Below, piece by piece: positions 45,162 to 56,915 of a stretch of DNA of 64,000 nucleotides. Each line of letters opens with the position of its first letter. The first letter of the stretch is position 1. The DNA is from Coenobita brevimanus. Lineage: Eukaryota; Arthropoda; Malacostraca; Decapoda; Coenobitidae. The stretch covers positions 11,103,118-11,167,117 of the forward strand of contig CM064670.1 in the NCBI GenBank assembly GCA_032717465.1. The letters run 5' to 3'. The translations under genes were made by a program, and so were the position numbers. The notes under the pieces were generated by a model. That model made no database searches. It had not been told where the DNA came from and was given only the letters and a program-made list of their open reading frames with translations.

Positions 45162-46179
45162 CAAAAAACGAACAAACGTAAAGAAGAACAAGGTTAAACT
45201 TCACATAGGAGGCATGTTGGGAAATGAGTGTATCTTGATACCAGCGGTATGTGAGGATCAAAACGTTTCCTTATTTTTAGATACAGGCTCTCCAGTGAAC
45301 TTAATAACACATGAAGAACTAAACAGAATTCTTAGAAATAAAAAGAAAGTAACTTTTCTGGATGAAGCTGATTTAGAATTATACACAGTAGATGGTCAAG
45401 AGATTACAGTAAAAGGTATGATAAGATTAAATCTCAGTTTCACAGAAACTACAAGACCATTCTCTGCATTGTTCCATATCGTTGAAAACTTAGCAATTAG
45501 AGCTCATATGTTACTGGGCTTAAGATCCATGAGAACTGAGAACATAATTATACTCCCACAAATGAATGGAATAGACTTTGATAATGAATTCATAGAGGAA
45601 ATAACTTCAGAGCCCTCACCGATTGGTAGAAGAGAGCCAAAAAGAATTGGTAATATTAAAGGCTTAAACAAACATACACAAACAGATGAGTGTATAAATC
45701 CACTTACACCAGCAACCCCATCCTCCAGAATTAGTGACCCAGATAACAGTACTGATTTATCAATTTTTCCAGCCCATCTCACTAATGATTTGGTTATACC
45801 ACCTAATTCATACATGAAGGTTACCATAAAGAGCAAATTACGGAATAGTACTGTTCTTGTCTTAGAAGAATTATGTAAAGTAAAGGGATTGTCAGTAGAA
45901 AACGCATTATGTCATACGAACGACGAAGGGCTAACTCAGATATTCATTATTAATCACATGAATGGGGAAGTTCAGTTGAAGAAGGGAACTTGCATAGTTA
46001 ATATTGAAAAATGTTTCCCCCCTGTGAAGGAAATAAATATTGGTGGAGTAACAAGTGAGATAAAATCTACGGATAGAGAAAGAATAAAAGAGAATTTAAT
46101 TCACTCAGGTGAATTTGACGAAGAAAATGATTTGTTAACCCTGCTGGAAACACACAGTGAGAGTGTTTTTGATTGGTGA
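45118..46179 (+). CDS. pro: protease (pol N terminus) of the nested LTR retroelement, truncated
   Basis: The frame opens at 45118, overlapping the gag end, in the +1 phase, so expression would need a +1 frameshift. LFLDTGSPVNLI is the retropepsin active site and HMLLGLRSM the C-terminal ILG-type motif. A linker of about 130 residues follows, reaching LLTLLETHSESVFD, which resembles the stretch just before RT in gypsy elements. The last codons are LINE sequence past the 46157 junction. RT, RNase H and integrase are absent. Confidence 0.8.
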   Translation, partial: KKLCLCSNRGRPSHDKKRTNVKKNKVKLHIGGMLGNECILIPAVCEDQNVSLFLDTGSPVNLITHEELNRILRNKKKVTFLDEADLELYTVDGQEITVKGMIRLNLSFTETTRPFSALFHIVENLAIRAHMLLGLRSMRTENIIILPQMNGIDFDNEFIEEITSEPSPIGRREPKRIGNIKGLNKHTQTDECINPLTPATPSSRISDPDNSTDLSIFPAHLTNDLVIPPNSYMKVTIKSKLRNSTVLVLEELCKVKGLSVENALCHTNDEGLTQIFIINHMNGEVQLKKGTCIVNIEKCFPPVKEINIGGVTSEIKSTDRERIKENLIHSGEFDEENDLLTLLETHSESVFDW

Positions 46180-48728
46180 TATGAATGGTAAAGTTGGGAA
46201 TGTGAAGGTGGATGGAATAATTGGTGAGTGGGGTGTGCCTGCTGAGATAGATGAGAATGGGAGTGTGTTAGTGGACATTTGTGCTGGGAGGGGGTTGGTG
46301 ATAGCCAATACCCTCTTCAGGCATAAAATGATCCACAGGAATACATGGCGAGTGATGACAAGGATGGGTGGTGAACTGAATGAAAGGAAGGCAATGATTG
46401 ATTATGTGTGTGTGGATGAAAGGATGCGAAGATGTGTAATGGATGCAAGAGCTCATGGAGGTTGGGGGAGTGGACTTTCTGACCACTACTTAGTGGTGGC
46501 CAGAATTAGAATTCAAGTAAGATGGAGAAATAGAAGAAGGGAAAGACGAGAGGAAGGAGTAGTTGCAAGGAGAGTGGAAAGGTTACAAGAGGATGAGAAA
46601 AAGGCAGCATATAAGAGAGAAGTGAAGGAACGATTGGGCAAATATGAATTGGAGCAGATGGGAGACGTGGAAGGTGTGTGTAGGATATTTACAGAAGAAA
46701 TATGTGCAGCATGTGATGTGGTGTGTGGAAGGAAGAGAAGACGGAGGGGGGTGCAAGGAACAGCGTGGTGGACTGAAGAGGTGAAACAGGCTGTGGCACA
46801 AAAGAAGAAAGCATACAATGAATGGATGAGAAATAGGGGCGTGGAAGAAGTTGAGAGGCGGTAGAGAGAGTTATATGTAGAAAGAAAGAGAGAGGTGAAA
46901 AGATTAGTAAGAGAGAGTAAGAAGAGAGTGGATGAGGAATTTGGAAGGAATTTGACTGTAAAGTGGAGGGACTGTAAGAAAATGTTCTGGAAAGAGGTGA
47001 AAAGAGTAAGACAGGGTGGAAGTGAAGTTACCAGGGGAGTGAAAGATAAAAATGGTAGATTACTAGTGGAGAAGGGAGAAAAAGTGAGCAGATGGAAAGA
47101 ACACTTTAAGGAATTGTTGAACATAGAGGATGGAAGTAATGCGAGTATAAGTGGCTGGGGAATGGCTGGGAGAAGGAGGGAGGTGAGAAGACAGGAAGAA
47201 ATCAGTAGGATAGAAGTTGTGGAAGCAATGAAGAAAGTTAAATCGGGGAATTGATGGAGTGTGTGGTGAAATGCAGAAGCATGGGGAATAGATAGTGTAG
47301 ATTGGCCTGGGAGGAACGTAGAGTCACGGAGGATTGGAAGTCAGGTATAATTATTCCCTTGTACAAAGGAAAAGGGGAAAAAGAAGTGTGTGGTAATCAT
47401 AGGGGCATTTGTCTTCTTAGTATAATAGGAAAAGTGTATGGTAGGATACTTATTGACAGAGTTAGAGAAAGAACAGAGAAATTAGTTGGAGAAGAACAGG
47501 GAGGCTTTAGGATGGGAAGAGGTTGCGTAGATTAGATATTCATTCTTAGATCTTTAGTGGAAAAGTTTCTAGAGAAGGGAAAGAAGTTGTATGCGGCTTT
47601 CATGAATTTGGAGAAAGCATATGACAGGGTGGATAGATAAGGATTGTGGAAAGTGTTAAGAATATATGGAGTAGATGGGAAGTTGTTGAATGCTGTGAAG
47701 AGTATGTACGATGGTGCGAAGGCTGCAGTGCGTGTGGATGGTGAACTAAGTGAATTTTTCTCTTTGAAAGTTGGGTTGAAACAGGGATGTGTCATGTCTC
47801 CATGGTTGTTCAATCTGTACATGGATGGGGTAATAAAAGAGGTACAAGGTAGGGTAGTGGATGTTGGAGTGGCCCTGGTGAGAGAGGATAGTGTTTGGAA
47901 ACTCCCTGTACTGTTGTTTGCAGATGATACTGTGTTGTTGAGTGAAGACGAAGGGGAGCTGCAAGGCTTGGTGGATGAGTTTGGGAGAGTGTGTAAGAAA
48001 CGGAATCTAATGGTGAATGTAAGGAAGAGTAAAGTGATGGTCTTTGAGAGAGGTGAAGTCAGTGAATGTACAGTGAGGTTGGATGGTGAGGAATTGGAAA
48101 ATATGAGTACGTTTAAGTACTTGGGTAGTGTGATGAGTAAGGATGGAGGTTTGGAGGGTGAAGTGCGTGAAAGGGTACAGCAGGGAAGAAAGGTTGCTGG
48201 TTCTTTGAAAGCAGTGATAAGAAACAGGGAAGTGAGCATGGAAGTGAAAAAGTTACTACATGACAGTATTGTGATACCAACTCTAACGTACGGAAGTGAA
48301 GCTTGGACGTTGTTGGAAGGACACAAGTCAAGAGTGAGAGCAGTGGAAATGAGTTATTTAAGAGGAGCCTGTGGAGTCACATGGAGAGACAGGCTGACGA
48401 ATGAGGATATAAAGAAGCGTTGTGGTGTGGATGTGGATGTGATAGGAAGCGTTATGAGGAACACACTGAGGTGGTTTGGCCATGTGGAGAGGATGGAGGG
48501 TGAAAGACTGACGAAGAAAGTGTATGTGAGTGAGGTGGAGGGGGGGAGAGGGAGCGGGAGGCCGAGGATGAGATGGAGGGTTGGGGTGGAGAGGTATATG
48601 AGAGAGGGGTGTGTGAGTTGGGAGCAGGGCAGTGAGATGGCGGGGCACAGGGCGACTTGGAGGCGATTTGTTTGTGGCCACCCCAAACGGGATTGAGGCG
48701 TCTGGCAATAGATAGAGAGATAGATAGT
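46157..48728 (+). pseudogene. RTE-like LINE, 3' part: rest of EN, RT, 3' UTR and (GATA)n tail
   Basis: Continues the endonuclease (LIGDMNGKVG, MIDYVCVDERM, LSDHYLVVARI). TAG at 46862 interrupts it; a frameshift follows near 47245. The RT has IIIPLYKGKGEKEVCGNHRG, EEQGGFRMGRGCVD, FMNLEKAYDRVDR (motif A), GLKQGCVMSPWLFNLYMDG (motif B), LLFADDTVLLSE (motif C) and KYLGSVMS. Stops at 47533 and 47638 break it. The C terminus has LRWFGHVERMEG. The 3' end is GGCCACCCCAAACGGGATTG, GGCGTCTGGCAAT and (GATA)n. In life it would nick target DNA and copy its own RNA and, by 3'-end similarity, the 5S SINE. Confidence 0.85.
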
Positions 48729-48931
48729 CATTCATCGTTGTATTAAACATTATGATCAAATTTAATTTTCTTTGACAACAATAAACTTTATAAGCTAATA
48801 TTGACCTCTTTAGCTTCGGAAATTATTCCATATTTAAAATGGTTGCTAATATTTCAGGCAATTTAAAAATATAAATATATATGTGTTAAAATAAGAAGAG
48901 CTGTAGATTTAAATAATCGGCGGCCAATCAA
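48729..48931. other. AT-rich spacer
   Basis: No gene recognised. Confidence 0.4.
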
Positions 48932-48986
48932 CAGCCGCGAATCAAACACACCCTACTCGCCCAGTACATCTCAGCTGCACAGGTCA
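48932..48986 (-). repeat. 55-bp inverted repeat, right copy
   Basis: Reverse complement of 41398-41452, with CAGCCGCGAATCAAACACAC and CATCTCAGCTGCACAGGTC. Confidence 0.8.
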
Positions 48987-49943
48987 AACAAATAGGGTAT
49001 AGTGCTACTACTACAACTACTTTATCATTACTTCTACTATGATTTTTTTTCTTTTGTATATAACTGTGCAACACATCACCTACTATGTAATATGTATCTG
49101 TATATTATTATGTATATATATGTACTATTACTACTGCTGCTGCCTATGCGGTGCTGCTGCTGCTGCTACTACTACTGCATTTATGATGATGAAATATATT
49201 TTATGCATGGATACGAAATCAAGTCGATTGATGGATTGATTGACTACTACTATTACCCTTGGACTGGAACCTACAGTGGTTTACGTGCTATGGTTCTAGT
49301 CCAAATGGTGACCAGAGGGTTTCTATCATATAAAGCACCCAGGGGCGTAGGTCGTTCTCCTGCTCCTAAACTGATCTGGACCATGCTATCTTAGTCTAGT
49401 CTGTCCTGTCCCACTCGCTCCTAATAGCTCTCCTTGCTTCTCCAGACTGTTGAAGACCTTTTTTCTCTTTACTTCTTTCTTCTGTCTTACTCTAATAAAC
49501 ATCTTTCGCTCTGTTAGGCTCCATTCACACAACACAGCTCTTCCTCTTACCTTCAAAAGTTAGTCTATATCTTCCTCTTCTTCTCCTTCCAGCCATCTCA
49601 GTCACTTACATTCCATTCACTTCAAAGCGTCTTCATTTTCATCTTAGTCTATCTCTCCACCTCCTTCCAAGCAGCTCACTCTCAAAGAATTCCTAGATCT
49701 GTGACTCTCCTCTTTATACATAAACTTTATCACCTTGTTCATGGTTCCCCTCTTGTTTTCCTTTCTGCCACATCAGTCTCATACACTCTCATAATTTCTC
49801 ATACTCCAGACGCTCCACGTTCATCTACGTTGCTCTTAGTCTCAGTCTTCTCCTCCTTTCAACCTCCACAGTGTCATTCCAGAGCCGGATCCAGCACTTT
49901 GGACAAGGGGGTGGAGGAGGGCGTGATTTCCAGCGCAATTACC
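48987..49943. other. non-coding stretch with short TAC/CTG runs and a hairpin
   Basis: Short (TAC)n and (CTG)n runs at 49005-49185. TTGGACTGGAACC (49259-49271) can pair with GGTTCTAGTCCAA (49292-49304). Sequence from 49400 to 49880 is C/T-rich without a gene. Confidence 0.45.
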
Positions 49944-50110
49944 ACAAGTTTGAATTTATACTGCCTCATTACCAGTTTCTCAAAGTTTATTATTAAAGCT
50001 GTCTTTCATTGCCATGGTTTTATGATAGCACAAGTTTGAATACATACTCGTTACCAGTTCCTCAAAGTTTACTATTAAAGCCGTCTTTCACTGACGTGAT
50101 TTCGTGATAA
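49944..50110. repeat. tandem duplication, about 85 bp x 2
   Basis: CACAAGTTTGAAT, ACCAGTTTCTCAAAGTTTA and TATTAAAGCTGTCTTTCA recur in the same order at about 49944 and 50031 with roughly 85% identity by eye. Confidence 0.75.
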
Positions 50111-50116
50111 CATTGA

Positions 50117-50118
<2 letters not shown>

Positions 50119-50190
<72 letters not shown>
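50119..50190. repeat. (AG)n microsatellite
   Basis: About 70 bp of perfect AG repeat. Confidence 0.97.
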
Positions 50191-50196
<6 letters not shown>

Positions 50197-50365
50197 TCTG
50201 TCTGCTGAAAATGGGAAGTGGAAGGGGAGGCATTCCACTCCCACCCCCCCTCAAATCCGTGTCTGCATTCAGTCTTTTCATCTTTCACATTCTGCCCACT
50301 CTTGGCCTCCCTTTCCTTCTCATTCTTACCACGCGAATCCTCTAGAGCCATACTTCTGTTCTCTG

Positions 50366-50461
50366 GTAGGATTCCGTAACGGCTCTACCTCGACGATTTA
50401 TTTTGCGCGTTGCATCTTTTGATACTCATCTATATCATTTATGCAAAGTATGTCGATACTA

Positions 50462-50462
<1 letters not shown>
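50366..50462. mobile_element. MITE-like element, left half only, copy 7
   Basis: GACGATTTATTTTGCG followed by TTATGCAAAGTATGTCGATACT matches the left arm end and internal motif of the family. It runs into (TA)n, and the right half is missing. Confidence 0.5.
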
Positions 50463-50532
<70 letters not shown>

Positions 50533-50536
50533 ATAT

Positions 50537-50568
<32 letters not shown>
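50463..50568. repeat. (TA)n and (CA)n microsatellites
   Basis: About 68 bp of TA repeat, a short TCTATATCGCG break, then (CA)n of about 28 bp. Confidence 0.96.
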
Positions 50569-50570
<2 letters not shown>

Positions 50571-50965
50571 GGTAATGAGGGATGCACTTGTACCAATTCT
50601 TTCATTACATATGTGGAGCTACCGTACCTGTTATATTTGGCGCTGGAATGTCAACCAAGGGAGTGTCCACGGTTGAACCGGGATTTACTAGTGAAATTGC
50701 ACACTGATGGAGGATTCATCATGGTTTGCTGTGTTGATGATGCAATGCTTTGATTTCACATCCTGACCAGTATGCTGACTATAATGCCATGAAAAATGCT
50801 GACTCTAAAATGCTGAGTGTAACGACTGCCTTCTTACAAAGAGATTGTGAATAAAGTGTAAAGTTTGAGCAAGGTGTTTTTCTCAGAAATAATCATGCAT
50901 ACTTTCTGTGCTAATAATAATGATGATAATGATAATGATTACTAGAGGGGCACTCAGGGGAGCGC
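50569..50965. other. non-coding spacer
   Basis: No gene recognised. Confidence 0.35.
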
Positions 50966-51306
50966 ATCTCTCCGACAAGGGCAACGTAATTTCCAAACCA
51001 ATTTTTCATAGCGGGTTAGGTTTTCTCATCACTGATTAGCGTTTCGCAAAAGCTGTGTTCAGGACCCAAAATCTGTATTACGATCCGGATCGGTGCCAGA
51101 TGTTAATCGATTGTTCCCTGGGACAAGGGCTATCTACCCTCCAAATTGGGTCCAAAGCTCTTTCAGTTTTTGAGTAACCCTGCTAACAGACAAACAAACT
51201 AAGAAACAAACTAAGAAACGTACAAACAAAAAATCAACAAACTAACAAACGAACTAACAAATGAACTAACAAACAGGGGTGAAAGCATACTATTCTCGTC
51301 GGAGAG
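50966..51306. mobile_element. short inverted-repeat element (CTCCGACAAG ends), copy 2 of the 29.2-kb family
   Basis: Ends ATCTCTCCGAC and GTCGGAGAGA are inverted. Internal blocks GATCCGGATCGG, TTTTTGAGTAACCCTGCTAA and CAGACAAACAAAC match the 29169-29487 element. Confidence 0.6.
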
Positions 51307-51322
51307 AAAAATAATAATTATC

Positions 51323-51445
51323 TATCTATAGCCTGACACCATAATACCCTAAGGGGTGGTCGTTTGTCTTGGAGTTAGTGGTTTTACGGGGAAGGGCACT
51401 AGCCTTCCGCAAACCCACTTGTTGACACATAGAGAGCACATGTAG
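51323..51445 (-). mobile_element. diverged 3' end shared with the 5S SINE and RTE-like LINE
   Basis: On the minus strand: TATGTGTCAACAAGTGGG, GGCTAGTGCCCTTCCCCGTA, CTAACTCCAAG, CCACCCCTTAGGGTATTATG, GTGTCAGGC, then (TAGA)n. Blocks and order match 40455-40572. No 5S head is present; the sequence upstream on the minus strand is unrelated. Confidence 0.65.
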
Positions 51446-51701
51446 GCTGGCTATGTATACAGTAGTTACCACAAAGAGATATAAATTGTTTCCTGGCTTA
51501 AGTGGCCTACAGGAAACCATTAGGCTTGTCACTCAGTGTAGAGCCACCTGAAAAGGAAAGAAGAGTAATAAAATGTGACAGGAAAGATTGCAGAAATAGG
51601 AAGAGTGGAGGGCAGACACAGAAAAAGAATGATAAAGTGAAGGAAAATGTAGACAGCACTAAATCAAGTGAGAAGATGTTGGTTACCGTTGCAGCAGCCA
51701 C

Positions 51702-51704
<3 letters not shown>
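51446..51704. other. non-coding spacer
   Basis: A short Lys-rich open frame at 51502-51738 runs into the microsatellite and has no family signal. Confidence 0.35.
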
Positions 51705-51733
<29 letters not shown>

Positions 51734-51740
51734 GGTAATG

Positions 51741-51789
<49 letters not shown>

Positions 51790-51793
51790 CAAC

Positions 51794-51853
<60 letters not shown>

Positions 51854-51855
51854 TC
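51705..51855. repeat. (CTA)n and (TAA)n microsatellites
   Basis: (CTA)n of ten units at 51703-51733, then about 120 bp of (TAA)n with a short AAC interruption. Confidence 0.97.
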
Positions 51856-52179
51856 ATAACTAACCAAAGACTTTGACAAAAAAATGTACGGTAAATATGG
51901 ACACTAACATGTACGAAAACAGAAGACCGTTTTCAAAGCCCTACGACTCTGCGGACTGAAAATAAATTGTAAATAAATATTTGGGAAGCATTATTAATTC
52001 AAGATACAGCTTCCCCGGCAGTGCAGTGGCTGTTACAAACATCCTTGGATAAACATAAAACAATTGACGGATGATTTTTTTTTTTATTCGGCATTCGAAA
52101 AATAAAAAAAGGTTGAATACACAACTGTTCTGCTAAAACTGAGTCATAGCGAGATAGCTCGTTGCACTCACACATATAC
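51856..52179. other. non-coding spacer
   Basis: No gene recognised. Confidence 0.35.
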
Positions 52180-52460
52180 ACTGGTGCTGGAGAGGGACAC
52201 CTTCATGTGGTGGCACTAATGTAACCTGGCGGCTCCCCAAGTCCAGTCATACAAACGTCCCTCAACTCTCTTCCTAGCCCTCAAAATCATTGTGGTGGAT
52301 TGGAGGACAGGGAAACTTCAGTCAACAGTCCACTGAGTTCACGTTGTGATAAGCTTGCCGCAACAACAACAACAACAACAGAAGCAGCATAAAAAATAAC
52401 TATACCAACAACAATTCCAAAAACAGCAACAACAACAGCAACAACAGCAAACACCAATAT
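52180..52460 (+). repeat. SINE-like dispersed repeat with (CAA)n tail, copy 2
   Basis: GGTGCTGGAGAGGGACACCT, CATGTGGTGGCACT, CATACAAACGTCCCTCAACT and GTGGATTGGAGGACAGG, then (CAACAA)n from 52356. Same block order as the minus-strand copy at 23331-23530. Confidence 0.6.
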
Positions 52461-52649
52461 CAGCAACAACAACAGAAGCAGCAACAACAAAAATACAAAA
52501 ACATTCACCCTGCCATAAACAATCCTATAATTCAGCTCCAGGTAATGCCAGATTATCTAAATTAGCTGAGAGTGAGCAATAGGATGTTGAGTGTGAAAGG
52601 GCAAAATAATAAAAATAATAATAATAATAATGAGATGAAGAAACAGACA

Positions 52650-52770
52650 GAGCTCATACTTCCGCCAGCGTCTATACCAGACAACTCAGATCACCACTAT
52701 AATTTAATAAACTTTTCTGGGCCCATGACCCATATATGCACAAAATTTCATCGAAATACACCTATAACAT
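52650..52770. mobile_element. fragment of the 29.2-kb inverted-repeat family, copy 3
   Basis: CATACTTCCGCCAGCG, GATCACCACTATAATTTAAT, GGGCCCATGACCCATATATG and AAATTTCATCGAAATACA match internal blocks of the 29169 element. The right end is not found. Confidence 0.5.
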
Positions 52771-54829
<2,059 letters not shown>

Positions 54830-54970
54830 TCCACCTGGTGCTGACGAGGTGCCTACACGTGGTGGCGCTGTAGCAACCTCGATGGAGCAGTTGTGGTGTC
54901 CACCCGGGAGCCAAACCTCCTTATATTTCCCCGCACCTCGCCGTGAGAAGGACCCTGGTTCATACTCTAC

Positions 54971-55009
<39 letters not shown>
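54830..55009 (+). repeat. SINE-like repeat fragment (copy 3) and (CT)n
   Basis: ACCTGGTGCTGACGAGGTGC, ACACGTGGTGGCGCTGTAGC match the start of the copies at 23.4 and 52.2 kb. (CT)n of about 35 bp follows at 54975-55009. Confidence 0.5.
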
Positions 55010-55016
<7 letters not shown>

Positions 55017-55189
55017 CTTTGTTATTCATATCACTTGCCCTAATTGCTCCTGAGTTGCTTCCAGTAATGATCATCAATTAACGAAGCCAATTAACATTTT
55101 AATTGCATTGTTTCGGAGTTCATTTGTATTCCAGCCTTTAATCTGTCTTTAATAATCAATCACCAATATTTTATACTGCATGTGATTGA

Positions 55190-55456
55190 GGAGTGCCTGG
55201 CGCTGGGTGTGAGAGTGGGGTATGTTGGAGATGGAGTGTGTGGGGTGGGGTGTGTTGGGGAAGGGGTATGTTGGATGGGGTGTCTGGGTTGGGGAGTGTA
55301 GGGCTGGGGGACGTCTAGGATGCGATGTGTGGGGCTTGGATGTGTGGGACTGAGTGTGTGTGAGAATGGGGTGTGTAGGACTTAGGTTTGTGGCTGTGAA
55401 GTTTGTGGAGTTGAGGTGTGTAGGTGTTGAGTGTGTGGGGAAAGAGAAATGTGGGG
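55190..55456. repeat. G-rich minisatellite-like region, left of the LTR element
   Basis: Irregular GTGTGTGGGGTTG-type units. The same sort of sequence resumes at 61465, so the LTR element sits inside one G-rich array. Confidence 0.65.
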
Positions 55457-55461
55457 GTGGG

Positions 55462-56507
55462 TGTCACGAATCAATCCGCGACATTTCCCTTTTGTGAGAA
55501 GCCACGAACTATTAGTGGAAAACTCACTGCGTATCGCTCAGCTAATCGTTTCTCCCTCCATTTCGGGGTACACTTTTCAAAACATTCGTCACTGTTTTCA
55601 AGTGACCGATTTAATGCACGTCACTAAGTGCTGTACTGAGTGATACTATTGTTTTCTTTATTGTTCGCCCCTGCTTGCACTTGACCGTTAAAAATGCGGC
55701 CTACTGCTTCCCCTTTTGTTCCCACGACTTACTCAGTCCAGTGTTTGCTGTGACGGAGACAGGACCGGTGCAGCAATACGAGAGGTCAGCTAGTACCCAA
55801 ACTCCGCTTACAGTTTCTCCAAGCTCCCACCTTTAGTTCTCCAGCTTTCGGTGATACATCGCATTCATTGACTAATATTTCCTTTTTGTATTTTGTAGTC
55901 ATAAGAGCTTAGTTAAGGTGTTTTTTCCTAGGCGTAAGTATTTAGCTTTTGTGTGAGTGAGTGAGTGCGTCTCATTTAATTTGATTTGAATTGTTACGTT
56001 AAATTTATTTTTTGTAAATAAATTTAACAGTTCTTTTTCTTGAGCTCAATGTAAAGTAAAATCTTGTTTCATTTAATCCAAATTAAGCTTATTTTCCATA
56101 TAGCTCCTAGCTGGCATAAACGTTTGCTTTCATAACTGGTACTTAGACCAGTCTTGTTGTATTAACTTAAAATCCGTTGTGCCAGGAGTTAATGCATCAG
56201 CAAGAACCTGATGTTATTATTATTAGTATTAGTTATTTATTGTCAGGGGTGAAGTAACTTTCTCCAGAGGCTAACTTACAGTAATTCAGCAGTTGTGAGT
56301 AATTAGTCTCTGCTGTGTACTGTTGAGAAAGTTTATAAATTCTCGATCTTAGAGAATCGTAGCAAGTCAGCGTAAAGTAATCGTTGCTTGATGTAGCAAG
56401 ACAATCATTGTCTCTGCTCTTCAATATTATTGAATATTATTATCAATTTAAATAACATTTAACCATTTATTTTAAAAACACCGTGATATTATAAAAACCC
56501 TGTGACA
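55462..56507 (+). repeat. 5' LTR
   Basis: Nearly identical to 60408-61459 and to the solo LTR at 17796-18845 (inverted). Promoter and poly-A signals should lie here, with TTAAATTTATTTTTTGTAAA and AATAAA-type stretches near 56010. Confidence 0.95.
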
Positions 56508-56509
56508 AT

Positions 56510-56527
56510 TGGCGACCTCATTCCAGG
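56510..56527 (+). promoter_or_regulatory. primer binding site (tRNA-Arg-like)
   Basis: TGGCGACCTCATTCCAGG begins two bases after the LTR. The first eight bases match the TGGCGACC primer site used with tRNA-Arg by 412/mdg1-type elements; the rest diverges, so the tRNA is uncertain. Confidence 0.6.
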
Positions 56528-56915
56528 ATATTAACTCCTAGCTCTAAAGCTATTCACGAGATAGTGCTCACTCATTCATATTTAGGTATTTATTATTGAA
56601 GTTTATAGGCACAAGTTTACTGGTGGTTACCGTTGATTTAGCAAGTGAATTTTTGCTTTATTAATCAATAGAGTACTTAACTCTAGTTTATTCTTGGTAA
56701 CGCCAGACGATTTTATTCGCTCCTGGGAAGTCGGCGTACCCATTGTGTTTATTATTGAGTCTTCCCAGTCATTTACATTTTTTATTTATTCTTTGCCAGT
56801 TAACTAGATAAGACTGGTCACCACTAGCTTGTGTCTGTATTCTTTACTTGTGTTTATTAGTATTCGTCGCTAAGCAGTCAGTACTCAATTTCGGTTTGCT
56901 TAATAAATTAGCGCC

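Larger units (their letters stand above)
42137..46156 (+). mobile_element. LTR retroelement (Ty3/gypsy-like), 5' half only, inserted in the LINE endonuclease
   Basis: Begins TGTAGGACTAC and ends CACACA, flanked by GTGA at 42133-42136 and 46157-46160, a 4-bp duplication. In order: 5' LTR (42137-42692), tRNA-Leu primer site, a 1-kb leader, gag and protease. RT, RNase H, integrase and 3' LTR are missing. It is a non-autonomous remnant; see the findings for how the right junction may have formed. Confidence 0.8.

Noticed and set aside
46513..47124. 203-aa minus-strand frame opposite the LINE linker
   Set aside because: Antisense shadow of a purine-rich coding strand.
47532..48326. 264-aa minus-strand frame
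   Set aside because: Antisense shadow of the LINE reverse transcriptase; Ser/Thr/Pro-rich with no motif.
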